Assembly: GCF_900142465.1 (NCBI RefSeq)
Contig: NZ_FRAX01000016.1
Span: 1 to 64,000, forward strand
Reading direction: 5' to 3'
Length of the DNA: 64,000 nt
DNA from: Fibrobacter sp. UWH6
Lineage (GTDB): Bacteria; Fibrobacterota; Fibrobacteria; Fibrobacterales; Fibrobacteraceae
Of this stretch, positions 7,677 to 16,558 are shown in pieces. The stretch's first letter is position 1. Every line of letters starts with the position of its first letter. The position numbers were made by a program, and so were the translations under genes. The notes beneath the pieces were generated by a model. That model ran no database searches and was not told where the DNA came from. It worked only from the letters and a program-made list of their open reading frames with translations.

Positions 7677-10256
7677 CTAGTTAAACACCTTCTGCAAAAG
7701 GTTATAGAACTTGGTAAAGTCAACCGGCTTAGAAATATGCCCATCCATGCCGGCATTCACCGATTCCTGGACATCTTCGGCAAAGGCGTTTGCAGTCATT
7801 GCATAAATCTTGATGCAGGCCTTGAGCGGGTCAGACATTTGACGAATTCTGCGGGTCGTCTCATAGCCGTCCATGCGAGGCATCTGCACGTCCATCAAAA
7901 TCAAGTCGTAGCTGCCAGACGGTTCACGTTCCAACCTTTCAAGGCATTCCATGCCGTCTTCGGAACATTCCACATGAACGCCAAAACTCTTCAGCATTTC
8001 TTCGGCAATCTCGCGATTCAACTTGTTGTCTTCTACAAGAAGGATTCGCTTGCCCTGAAGGTTAGCAATGTACTTCGGCGAATTCTTACCATCACCCACG
8101 CTATCGCTTTCTGCAACACGGTGAGGAGTTTTCACCACGACCTTGGTACCTTCGCCAACCTTGCTGTTCACCTCGATGGTACCACCCATCAAGTCCACAT
8201 ACTTCTTGACGATACTCAGGCCAAGGCCAGAACCAACGACACCGCTAATCGTCGCAGACCGTTCGCGTTCAAAATCTTCGAATATATGAGGCAGGAAACT
8301 TTCCGATATACCCACACCGTTGTCTTCAACGGTAGTCACCATATAGCACCAGCCTTCCTTTTCGTGAGGCATTTCGCGGAAGTTCACTCTGACAGTTCCA
8401 GCGTTCTCGGTATACTTCACCGCATTGCTGACCACATTCAGAATCACCTGCTGGACTTTAACCTTGTCGCAGAAAATATACTTGTGACCCATGTTTCTGG
8501 ACACCAGAAGCATGATATTCTTTTCTCGAGCAGTTTCTTCGAAGGTCACGGCAACTTCGCCTGTCAGTTCGGCCACCACAGTGGGAGACTCTTCCAGAAA
8601 CACTTCGCCCGATTCAATGCGAGCCATGTTCAGCACGGAGTTAATCAAGCCCATCAGCTGCTTGCCGGACATCTGGATATTATTCAGACAGCGAGAAAGT
8701 TTTTCAGTCTGTTCGGGAGGCAGACCCAGTTCCCACAAATACTGCAGGGCCAACGTATCATAGCCAAGTACCGCATTCATAGGTGTGCGGATGTCATGAC
8801 TCATGTTGAACAGGAACTTCGACTTGGCCTTATCGGCAGAGCGAGCCTTTTCCAGGGCGGTTTCCAGAGCGATTCGCTGTTCCAGTTGTTTCTTCTGCTT
8901 TGAACGTTCCAACTCCATGGTTTCGTCAAAGTTCTTGAAGCCCATCACAAATTCCGGACGAATCTTGGAAGGTCTTACGAAAAGAGCCTGGATATAATGG
9001 GTCGTACCGTTCCCCTGGGTACGGAATACGAAATCAAACTGAGACCTGTTGGCAAAAGCCTCCTTCACCTTTTCAAGGGTCAACACCTGATCAAACAAGG
9101 CCTTGTCTTCGGGAATAACCATACGGTTGGCGTACACAGCCATGATCTGATTATACTTGGCGTCTCCGCTAAAGAGAGCGCCAGCCTTCTGAACGAGAAT
9201 GGGGGCAATACGGATGCACTGGTTTTCACCCGTATCCAGATTCACTTCGAAGACACTGGCGTACGATTCCGCCAAGGCGCCGACCACACTCTGGAAGTGG
9301 TCCCTGTTTTCTGTATGGATCATGCGGCTGGCCCGGTTCATCAAGTAGATTACCAGGAAAACAATCAAGACGATGATCAAGGCTATTAGAAGGGCGCCAA
9401 CCACAACCTGGATAGAAACCTTTGAAATTTCTTCCGGAGGGACCCGGACCACAAGGTAAAATCCGTAATCGCCAATGGCATAAACACCGGCTACGTGGGC
9501 ACCGTTCTCGTCGCCATAGGTGAACTCAACAATGGAATCATCCAAGGCGGCCTTACGGAACAAGTCCATATTGCGATCGGCAAAATTACCAGTCAGCACA
9601 GACCTGAACGGGAGGCCATATTCCGCCTCATCCAGAGAAGAGACCACGTTCAACTTGGAATCCAGAATGTATTCGTACGCACGGCGGTTACTCAAGGAGG
9701 AATCAAGCAAATGGCGTAATTTTGTACGGCCACCCATGGAGCCCACCAGATAGCCCACAACAGAATCCTTAAATGTTACGGGCTGTACAAATCCTGCTAG
9801 GGCCTGCAAACTCCTCTTGGACTTCAGAATGGAGAAGACGTTGTTCTTTCTGGAAATGGCTTCCCTATAGAGGGGTTCATCATAAAGATCGAACTGATTG
9901 TCTTCGCTTACAAGGACCCCATCGAGCCTAAGGAAGTCCACATAGTCAAAAAAGTCCTCACTATTTTCCGCCACCTCTTTAACAGCAGCCGGCGTAACGG
10001 GCAAACTCTTTAGCCGACGAGAGAGTTCCGAAGCCATCAACTGAACCTTTACGCGGGATGCATCCAGATGATGATTCAGCAGTTCCGATTTCTGCTTAAC
10101 TTCCCATGCGACATACATTTCAATCTGTCTCACATGAGCTTCACGGACAATGTATGCAAAAAAAGCGGCAGCGATAAAAACGCCAACGGCAACAGAAGTC
10201 GCAAGTAAAAACTTGGGATTCATGTCCATCGGTCTGTTGTTCTTTTTGTCTTCCAT
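7677..10256 (-). CDS. Hybrid sensor histidine kinase with receiver domain
   Basis: An 859-residue membrane kinase. Order: TM1 (about residues 13-37), a periplasmic sensor region of about 240 residues (dCache-like in size), TM2 (VVGALLIALIIVLIVFLVIY), a PAS-like region, HisKA with phospho-acceptor FNMSHDIRTPMNAVLGY, HATPase (N box NVVSNAVKYTE, G1 EDNGVGIS, G2 GSGLGLSIVKKYVDLMGG) and a C-terminal receiver (VEDNKLNREIA, phospho-acceptor Asp in LILMDVQMPRMDGYE, Lys in GHISKPVD). No DNA-binding output is present, so signalling goes to a separate partner or is internal. ATG 10256 is preferred; a GTG 21 bases upstream is possible. It is first in an operon with the YejE-like transporter genes. Confidence 0.9.
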   Translation of the reverse strand: MEDKKNNRPMDMNPKFLLATSVAVGVFIAAAFFAYIVREAHVRQIEMYVAWEVKQKSELLNHHLDASRVKVQLMASELSRRLKSLPVTPAAVKEVAENSEDFFDYVDFLRLDGVLVSEDNQFDLYDEPLYREAISRKNNVFSILKSKRSLQALAGFVQPVTFKDSVVGYLVGSMGGRTKLRHLLDSSLSNRRAYEYILDSKLNVVSSLDEAEYGLPFRSVLTGNFADRNMDLFRKAALDDSIVEFTYGDENGAHVAGVYAIGDYGFYLVVRVPPEEISKVSIQVVVGALLIALIIVLIVFLVIYLMNRASRMIHTENRDHFQSVVGALAESYASVFEVNLDTGENQCIRIAPILVQKAGALFSGDAKYNQIMAVYANRMVIPEDKALFDQVLTLEKVKEAFANRSQFDFVFRTQGNGTTHYIQALFVRPSKIRPEFVMGFKNFDETMELERSKQKKQLEQRIALETALEKARSADKAKSKFLFNMSHDIRTPMNAVLGYDTLALQYLWELGLPPEQTEKLSRCLNNIQMSGKQLMGLINSVLNMARIESGEVFLEESPTVVAELTGEVAVTFEETAREKNIMLLVSRNMGHKYIFCDKVKVQQVILNVVSNAVKYTENAGTVRVNFREMPHEKEGWCYMVTTVEDNGVGISESFLPHIFEDFERERSATISGVVGSGLGLSIVKKYVDLMGGTIEVNSKVGEGTKVVVKTPHRVAESDSVGDGKNSPKYIANLQGKRILLVEDNKLNREIAEEMLKSFGVHVECSEDGMECLERLEREPSGSYDLILMDVQMPRMDGYETTRRIRQMSDPLKACIKIYAMTANAFAEDVQESVNAGMDGHISKPVDFTKFYNLLQKVFN

Positions 10257-10307
10257 AGGAGGCCCTTTTTCGCACACAATAATAACAAATTTCTAATATG
10301 TAGTCGT

Positions 10308-11495
10308 ATGAGAGAAAAGACGATTGAGCACAAGAAAGAGAAAGACCAGAAGGAACGTTGCATTTTGGTTGGTATCGCCACTCCAAAAGTGCGTCCCTGG
10401 CTCGCCACCGAACAATTGGCGGAACTTGGTCGACTGGCAGAAACTGCCGGAGCTGAAGTTGTGCAAAGCTTTTTACAGAGGGTTCAGCAATTCAATGCCG
10501 CTACCCTTATTGGAGAAGGCAAGGTAAATCAGGTAAAACAAGCCCTTGAAGAAAACGACGCCAAGATGGTGGTTTTCGACGATGATCTATCCGGTTCCCA
10601 GGTCCGCAACCTGGAACAGAGAATGCCGGGAATCAAGGTCCTTGACCGCACAGGGTTAATCCTGGACATTTTCGCAAAGCATGCCGTTACCGCCGAAAGC
10701 CGCCTCATGGTAGAAGTGGCCCAGTTGCAGTATATGATGCCCCGCCTTACCGGTGCGTGGACCCACTTGTGTAGACAACATAACGGCGGTATTGGAACCA
10801 AGGGCCCTGGCGAAACCCAGCTGGAAACGGACCGTCGACTGATCCGCAAGCGCATACAGGAACTGAAGAAAAAACTTGAAAAAATCGAGGACGCCCGCGA
10901 AAGCCAGGCGGAAAACCGCAACGACATCTTTCACGTCGGCATCGTTGGTTACACCAACGCCGGTAAGAGTACTCTTACCAACCGGCTCACCGGTGCCGAC
11001 GTCTACGTCGAAGACAAGCTCTTCGCCACTCTGGACAGCACCACCCGCAAGCTGTTCCTTGACGGCGAGAACATCATCCTCTCCGACACCGTGGGCTTTA
11101 TCCGCAAACTCCCCCACAACCTGATCGAAACTTTCAAGAGCACCCTGGGAGTGGCCGCCCACGCCGACTGCATCCTGGAAGTGGTTGACGGAAGCGCACC
11201 CGACTACCGCGAACATCTGGAAGTCACCCACAAGACTCTGGAAGGTATCATCAGCAAGGACACACCCCGCCTCCGCGTATTCAACAAGGTGGAAGTCTGC
11301 GACGAAGCCCGCCGAAACGAACTGCTTGAAAACTATCCCGAAGCCATCCAGGTCAGCGCCCGCGAAAACATCGGCATGGAACGCCTGCGAGAAGCCTTCA
11401 GGGAGCAGCTATCCAACTGGCACAAGAAGCGAGAAGCACAAGCAGAAAAAATCAAGGAAGAAGCAGAATCACCGTGGAAGAGTGAAGAGTTATGA
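10308..11495 (+). CDS. hflX: Ribosome-associated GTPase HflX
   Basis: A 395-residue protein. The N-terminal HflX domain ends in the glycine-rich GGIGTKGPGETQLETDRR; a coiled-coil linker (KKKLEKIEDARE) follows, then a TrmE/Era-type G domain: G1 GYTNAGKST, G3 DTVGF with RKLPHNLIETFKSTL, and G4 FNKVE (in place of NKxD). HflX binds the 50S subunit and splits stalled 70S ribosomes. The last residues (EEL, stop TGA) are encoded by the first unit of the heptamer repeat array beginning at 11487, so the 3' end has been fused to or eroded by the repeat. It is divergent from the hybrid kinase gene. Confidence 0.95.
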   Translation: MREKTIEHKKEKDQKERCILVGIATPKVRPWLATEQLAELGRLAETAGAEVVQSFLQRVQQFNAATLIGEGKVNQVKQALEENDAKMVVFDDDLSGSQVRNLEQRMPGIKVLDRTGLILDIFAKHAVTAESRLMVEVAQLQYMMPRLTGAWTHLCRQHNGGIGTKGPGETQLETDRRLIRKRIQELKKKLEKIEDARESQAENRNDIFHVGIVGYTNAGKSTLTNRLTGADVYVEDKLFATLDSTTRKLFLDGENIILSDTVGFIRKLPHNLIETFKSTLGVAAHADCILEVVDGSAPDYREHLEVTHKTLEGIISKDTPRLRVFNKVEVCDEARRNELLENYPEAIQVSARENIGMERLREAFREQLSNWHKKREAQAEKIKEEAESPWKSEEL

Positions 11496-11740
11496 GTTAT
11501 GAGTTATGAGTTATGAGTTATGAGTTACGAGTTACGAGTTATGAGTTACGAGTTATGAGTTACGAGTTATGAGTTACGAGTTATGAGTTAAAATATGGCG
11601 CCTTCGGCGCGACTATTTAGCTGAAAGGAGCCGCAGGCTCCGACCTCGTACCTGATACCTCATACCTAACTTTGGCGCCTTCGGCGCAATTATTTAGCTG
11701 AAAGGAGCCGCAGGCTCCAACCTCATACCTGATACCTAAA
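11487..11740 (+). repeat. GAGTTAT/GAGTTAC heptamer array plus palindromic dispersed repeats
   Basis: From 11487 to 11590 about 15 tandem 7-bp units alternate between GAGTTAT and GAGTTAC. Then come two copies of a module of about 90 bp containing GGCGCCTTCGGCGC, TTTAGCTGAAAGGAGCCGCAGGCTCC and CTCATACCTGATACCT. GC-rich hairpins alternate with AT-rich direct repeats. No gene is seen. Related modules occur at 96-150, 19221-19330 and 27429-27575. Confidence 0.85.
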
Positions 11741-11744
11741 AATT

Positions 11745-12326
11745 ATGAACAAAGAAGAACTTAAAGAAAAGTATGGCAAGAAGCGCGTCCCTCACCAGTG
11801 GCGCGGTACCGACTTCATCTCCGCACAGATTTGCACCTTTTTCGGTTCGGGCATGAGCCCCAAGGCCCCCGGCACCATGGGAAGCCTGGCCGCCGCCATC
11901 GTCGCCTACCCCATGGCATTGCTATTTGCCAAAATCGGCACACCCGACCTGGGCATCCGCGGAACATCCGCCGGTCTGAACAGCGCCTTCCTTATCGCCG
12001 CCATCTTCGTATTCTTCGCCGCCATCCCTTTTGTCAAGAAGGCCATGAAGGATACGCAGACCGAAGATCCGGGCTGGATTGTCATTGACGAAGTCTGCGG
12101 CATTTTCATGTCGTTAGCATTTATTTCTAATGCAAGTATACTCGCCCATCCCTGGACCCTTGCAGTGGCCTTCGGACTGTTCAGATTCTTCGACATCCTG
12201 AAGCCCCTAGGTATCCACAAGTTCGAAGCCTTCCCCGGAGCATGGGGCGTCATGGCAGATGACTTGCTGGGCGGTATTTACGCAGGCATCCTCATGGGCG
12301 CCATCGCATTCGGAATCGGACTTTAA
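11745..12326 (+). CDS. pgpA: Phosphatidylglycerophosphatase A
   Basis: A 193-residue integral membrane enzyme that dephosphorylates phosphatidylglycerophosphate to phosphatidylglycerol. Diagnostic motifs: FFGSGMSPKAPGTMGSLAA near the N-terminus, DPGWIVIDEVCG in the centre, and FRFFDILKPLGIHKFE and GAWGVMADDLLGGIYAG toward the C-terminus, the metal- and lipid-binding residues of the family. A 25-residue hydrophilic leader precedes the fold. The start follows the repeat region directly and no good ribosome-binding site is visible. It converges on the diguanylate cyclase gene with no spacer (12326/12327). Confidence 0.93.
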   Translation: MNKEELKEKYGKKRVPHQWRGTDFISAQICTFFGSGMSPKAPGTMGSLAAAIVAYPMALLFAKIGTPDLGIRGTSAGLNSAFLIAAIFVFFAAIPFVKKAMKDTQTEDPGWIVIDEVCGIFMSLAFISNASILAHPWTLAVAFGLFRFFDILKPLGIHKFEAFPGAWGVMADDLLGGIYAGILMGAIAFGIGL

Positions 12327-13847
12327 TCAGCCGCGCCAGAAGGTAAAGGAACGGCCCTCGATTTTCTTACTTTCGTAGGTACAGTCGTCGGCCTGTCGAT
12401 AAAGGTCATCAAAGTCAACCTTGCCGCCCCTAAAGAAGGTGGCACCAAGGCTTACGGCAATATTGTAATCTTCAAGGCCTTCAATAGAGACCTTATTCAG
12501 TTCCGTAAAGAATCGTCCAATGGCCTGTGCACCCAACTCCTCGTTGGTCACCTTGCTCAGGAATACCATAAATTCATCGCCACCTAGACGCAGCAGCACA
12601 TCGACGTCACGAAAGGTCCTCTGCATGGCATCGGCTACAGCCACAATCACCTTGTCACCAGCCTGGTGGCCATAATTGTCGTTGATGGACTTAAACTTGT
12701 CTATGTCAAACAGGCAAAGCATTCCCTGCAGGCGGTCGTGCATCTTTTCCTTGATCTTGGAAACGCCACCGTTGCGGTTGTAAAGGCCAGTCATGGCATC
12801 GGTTTCCGCCTGGGAAATCAAGGCCTTTTCACGCTGCTTCTGTTCGCTGATATTTTCCACCGCAAAAATCACGTAGCGGGGCAATTCATCTTTTTTGTCA
12901 AAGTCCACGTTCACATAACGGGCGCGGCACCACATCCCGCTCTGCGAAAGGAATTCATGAGTAATGGTCGTCTTCCCTTTCAGACGTTCCTTCAAAGTCC
13001 CTAAGTCCAGGAACTTCTTTGCGTTTTCAAGAAAATCGGGATCCACAGTCTGCAAGGCACCATGATGTAACATCTGCTCCACATGAGGGCCCATGGCACC
13101 ATAAGGCTTCAGGGCATCTACATCATTACGAAGTTCCATGAACATCCCGGTATCAAGGTCTGCATGATACATGGTAACGTAAATATTGGAAATGGACTTC
13201 AAATATTTCGTCAGCTGTTCCTGGTTCGTCAATTCATTAACTCGATACTCAAACACAAAACGTTCCAGCTTCATTCGGGTCATGTAGGTTCCAAGAATCA
13301 AGCCCACGCTACTGTAGACCACCATGTTCACAATTTCAAGATTCACCATTTCGGCGGGCTTGAAAATCTTCACAAGATGAATGAACAGCAATTCCAAAAC
13401 GAAATACAGGATCGCCAATCGATAAGGGCGGTCTGTAAAGAACATGGGCACGATGGCGAACATGACCAAAAGCGAAATGGTCAGCTGGTTTGGCGAACAT
13501 ACAAAGGCCAACAGGAATCCAAAGCCGAACAGAACACAGTCAAACAGGTATATCAGCCAAGGCAGCAACCTGGGCTTGCGGGGAACCAGATAGTAGTTGG
13601 CGAAGTAAATAATCAGCGATAGAACCAGGCCAAAACTGTAACCGAAATTCTGGTCAATCTTAACTTCAATCTGGAATGAACGGGAAAGCAACAGGGCCGT
13701 AGCAAACAGCACCACCGCGATCCTTGAAAAAGCATGAAGGGCCGCCTGGTTATTACGGTCCATAGCCGCCTTAATCTTAGGAAACTCCCTAGGATCAATA
13801 CAAGCATACAGGATGTAGCTGCGCAACCATTCAAAAAATCGTTTCAT
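12327..13847 (-). CDS. Membrane diguanylate cyclase (GGDEF)
   Basis: A 506-residue protein with about five or six transmembrane helices in the first 190 residues, a PAS-like region (about 200-340) and a C-terminal GGDEF domain. The active site is RLGGDEFMVF. An inhibitory I-site, RDVD, lies five residues before GGDEF, so product feedback is expected. Metal-binding FDIDKFKSINDNYGHQAGD is intact. It makes cyclic di-GMP. The ATG at 13847 is chosen over an upstream TTG; neither has a strong ribosome site. Confidence 0.9.
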   Translation of the reverse strand: MKRFFEWLRSYILYACIDPREFPKIKAAMDRNNQAALHAFSRIAVVLFATALLLSRSFQIEVKIDQNFGYSFGLVLSLIIYFANYYLVPRKPRLLPWLIYLFDCVLFGFGFLLAFVCSPNQLTISLLVMFAIVPMFFTDRPYRLAILYFVLELLFIHLVKIFKPAEMVNLEIVNMVVYSSVGLILGTYMTRMKLERFVFEYRVNELTNQEQLTKYLKSISNIYVTMYHADLDTGMFMELRNDVDALKPYGAMGPHVEQMLHHGALQTVDPDFLENAKKFLDLGTLKERLKGKTTITHEFLSQSGMWCRARYVNVDFDKKDELPRYVIFAVENISEQKQREKALISQAETDAMTGLYNRNGGVSKIKEKMHDRLQGMLCLFDIDKFKSINDNYGHQAGDKVIVAVADAMQRTFRDVDVLLRLGGDEFMVFLSKVTNEELGAQAIGRFFTELNKVSIEGLEDYNIAVSLGATFFRGGKVDFDDLYRQADDCTYESKKIEGRSFTFWRG

Positions 13848-13954
13848 CAGTTTTAAAGTAAATAAAAAAATACCCGTGGGAACATTTCCCAATCAACTTC
13901 ATAGGAAAATCATCTAAAAAAAGGTATTTTTGGCCTAATTTGGAGTGAATAGAT

Positions 13955-16276
13955 CTATTCTTCGGCTTGCAGAGGGTAATCGAACTGAATTGCCCTGTGA
14001 GTCGCAATCTTATCGAACTTGACTTCGTAGTATAAGTTCTCGGCATCGACACCAACCACGGTACCCGCCCCCATAATCTTGTGAACGACACGGTCCCCTT
14101 CCCCAAACTTGGCAATGGGAGCTTTCTTGCCGACAACACCATCTACACCGGATTCGCCATCCAGATTCTCGCCCAGTTCGCGGTTGCGATCCACCTCGGC
14201 AATATGTTCCTTGGCGGCGCGGTACCATTCCTCGGTAAAACCCTGAACCACATCCAGGTCGTCCATATCCATTTCCAGCAGGAACCGTGACGGGTAGCGA
14301 CATTGGACATCGCCACCGGCGCTATCTTCGGAATCGCTGATGCACAGCACATTTTCGGCGCGGGTCAGAGCCACATAGGCCAGACGGCGTTCCTCTTCTA
14401 GCTGAGCCTTGTTCTTGACTCGCTTTACCGGGAAGCAGCCTTCGTTAAGGCCGCAGACAAACACATAAGGGAATTCCAGGCCCTTGGCGTTGTGGATGGT
14501 CATGAGCTGAACCTTATCCTTGCGGACTTCTGCAGATTCAGCGGATGAGTCAGAGGAACCGCCCGCCCCATCGCCGGCTCCATCCCCCAAGCCATCGCTA
14601 TTTGTGAACAGCACGATGTTCTGGAGGTATTCATCAAGGGTAGCATCTTCTTCGAAGTTCTTTTCGAACTCCATGACGCCCTGCTTAAGTTCGGCAAGGT
14701 TACCCAGGCGGTCTTCGTCACCATCCAGGCGAAGCATTTCTTCGTAGCCGGTTTCGCGGAGCATCTTGGTCAGCACATCGCTGACGGCCATATCGCGGTA
14801 AAGCCCGCGGTACTTCTCGATCAGCTTGACGAACTCGCCCACCTTGGTGCGGGCCATGAAAGCGGCACAATCCAGGTCAGGCTTTACAGCATCATTTTCG
14901 ACGGCGGCATTTTCCGCCTCGGCGGCCACATAAATTTCTAGAAGGGCATCGTAAAGATTCAGCCCGCGGCTAGTGGCGTAATTCTGCAAGATAGCCTGCT
15001 TCTTAGGGCCAAACATGCGCTTGGGCGTATTCACCACACGCAAAAAACTCAAGTCGTCGCCGTATACCAGCATACGCAAGTAGCAAAGCACATCCTTCAC
15101 TTCCTGGCGCTGGTAAAATCCGATACCGCTGTAAACCTTGTAAGGCAAGTCCGAAGACATCAGCGCTTCTTCTACAGAGCGGGACTGGGAATGCATACGG
15201 TAAAGGACTGCGATATCCTTGGGACTGACGCCGTTATCGATTGCCTGCTTGATCCGTTCCACAATCCATTCCGCCTCTTTGCGGGTGTTCTTGGCGTGGT
15301 AAAACACAGGCGTCTTGCCGCCGGCCCTGGTGGGCTTCAACACCTTCTGAATACGGAACTCGTTATTCTTGATAACGGAATCCGGGATTTTCAGGATCGA
15401 GGGCGTCGAACGGTAATTGTTCTGCAGAAGGATTGTCTTGCAGCCTTCGTGGTGGCGGTCAAAATCAAGAATGCGGTTGACATCGGCCCCCCGCCAGGTA
15501 TAAATCGTCTGGTCCGGGTCCCCCACAACAAAAAGATTCTTGTGGTAGCTGCAAAGCAGTTCCGCCAGGCGGTACTGCTGACCGTCAATATCCTGGAATT
15601 CATCCACCATCACATACATCATGCGCTTGGCCCACTTCTCCCGCTTTTCGGGGAAGCGTTCCAGAATATAAAGCGTTACCAGAATGAGGTCATCAAAATC
15701 CAGCGCAAAATTTTTGCGCTGTTCATATAGGTAGCGGTAATAAACCCGATGCCACTTATCAGGCGCAGCCTCCACCAATTCCAAAAGGCCTTCGGCATCC
15801 TTGTCGGCAAACAGGGAAACATAATCCGCCTCGTTGGCCTTGCGACCGCCAATGAAATCCATGACGCTACTGATCTTAAGGTCGTTCAGGTGCAGGCCCA
15901 GTTCGGCATAGCACTTCTTTAGCAAGGTCTTCTGATCGTCTTCGTCAAGAATCATGAATTCCTTGGGATAATTCAGCACATGAATATCTTCGCGAAGGAA
16001 CTGTACGCAAAAACCGTGGAAGGTGGAAATATAACCGGAATCGTCGCCCTTGAGCATGGTGCGAATTCGGTTCTTCATTTCGCCGGCGGCCTTGTTGGTA
16101 AAGGTAACGCAAAGAATATTGGATGGAGAAATCCCCAGCTCCCTAGCCAGATACAGATAGCGATGGGTAAGCGTGCGGGTCTTGCCGGAACCAGCCCCGG
16201 CAATCACACGAATAAAGCCCTCGGTATTTTCAACAGCCTCGCGCTGTTCTGCGTCTAGTTTAGAAAGCAAATTCAT
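13955..16276 (-). CDS. pcrA: UvrD/PcrA-type superfamily 1 DNA helicase
   Basis: A 773-residue helicase with motif I AGAGSGKTRTL, Q motif LDAEQREAV, motif II VDEFQDID, motif III GDPDQTIYTWRGA, motif IV LQNNYRST, motif V TIHNAKGLEFPYVF and motif VI VALTRAEN. A short C-terminal Tudor-like segment (GEGDRVVHKIMGAGTVVGV) is typical of PcrA/UvrD and binds RNA polymerase. Between motifs IV and V an acidic, Gly/Ser-rich insertion (GDGAGDGAGGSS) is a lineage feature. It acts in repair and removal of stalled complexes. TATTTTTG lies 6 bases upstream of the ATG, implying a nearly leaderless mRNA. Confidence 0.95.
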   Translation of the reverse strand: MNLLSKLDAEQREAVENTEGFIRVIAGAGSGKTRTLTHRYLYLARELGISPSNILCVTFTNKAAGEMKNRIRTMLKGDDSGYISTFHGFCVQFLREDIHVLNYPKEFMILDEDDQKTLLKKCYAELGLHLNDLKISSVMDFIGGRKANEADYVSLFADKDAEGLLELVEAAPDKWHRVYYRYLYEQRKNFALDFDDLILVTLYILERFPEKREKWAKRMMYVMVDEFQDIDGQQYRLAELLCSYHKNLFVVGDPDQTIYTWRGADVNRILDFDRHHEGCKTILLQNNYRSTPSILKIPDSVIKNNEFRIQKVLKPTRAGGKTPVFYHAKNTRKEAEWIVERIKQAIDNGVSPKDIAVLYRMHSQSRSVEEALMSSDLPYKVYSGIGFYQRQEVKDVLCYLRMLVYGDDLSFLRVVNTPKRMFGPKKQAILQNYATSRGLNLYDALLEIYVAAEAENAAVENDAVKPDLDCAAFMARTKVGEFVKLIEKYRGLYRDMAVSDVLTKMLRETGYEEMLRLDGDEDRLGNLAELKQGVMEFEKNFEEDATLDEYLQNIVLFTNSDGLGDGAGDGAGGSSDSSAESAEVRKDKVQLMTIHNAKGLEFPYVFVCGLNEGCFPVKRVKNKAQLEEERRLAYVALTRAENVLCISDSEDSAGGDVQCRYPSRFLLEMDMDDLDVVQGFTEEWYRAAKEHIAEVDRNRELGENLDGESGVDGVVGKKAPIAKFGEGDRVVHKIMGAGTVVGVDAENLYYEVKFDKIATHRAIQFDYPLQAEE

Positions 16277-16282
16277 ACTGCA

Positions 16283-16290
16283 CAAAAATA
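16283..16290 (-). promoter_or_regulatory. TAnnTTTG -7 promoter element of the helicase gene
   Basis: TATTTTTG on the minus strand, ending 6 bases before the ATG at 16276. It matches the Bacteroidetes-type -7 consensus exactly. Transcription would start at or next to the start codon. Confidence 0.6.
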
Positions 16291-16302
16291 CACTTTAACA
16301 AA

Positions 16303-16552
16303 GGCTCTGTCAAGTCACCCCATACACATTTGAGCAACTAGCATAAAAAGTCCGTTTTGTCAGCCCGTCGAAAACTGCATTTTTACTCCAGAAACGCCAT
16401 TTCAAGGCTGTTTATTAGCTTCGGCGCCAAAGCATATTTACAGTAGGTTTGCAGCATACAGTCTGGACTGACAGAGCCTGCAGTTAGAATACAGCTAACA
16501 AAACGCGTTTATGCAATCTGACCCTGGCCGTACGAAAAAACTTGACAGAGCC
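16303..16552. repeat. Intergenic segment bounded by 12-bp inverted repeats
   Basis: GGCTCTGTCAAG at 16303-16314 and its exact complement CTTGACAGAGCC at 16541-16552 flank about 225 bases without a gene; a partial third copy, TGACAGAGCC, lies near 16469. This could be a small non-autonomous element (MITE-like) or repeated regulatory sites. No coding potential is seen inside. Confidence 0.4.
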
Positions 16553-16558
16553 ATCCGA

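Noticed and set aside
11487-11590. Coding tandem-repeat protein extension of HflX
   Set aside because: The frame meets TGA in the first repeat unit, and all frames of the GAGTTAT/C array contain repeated stops.
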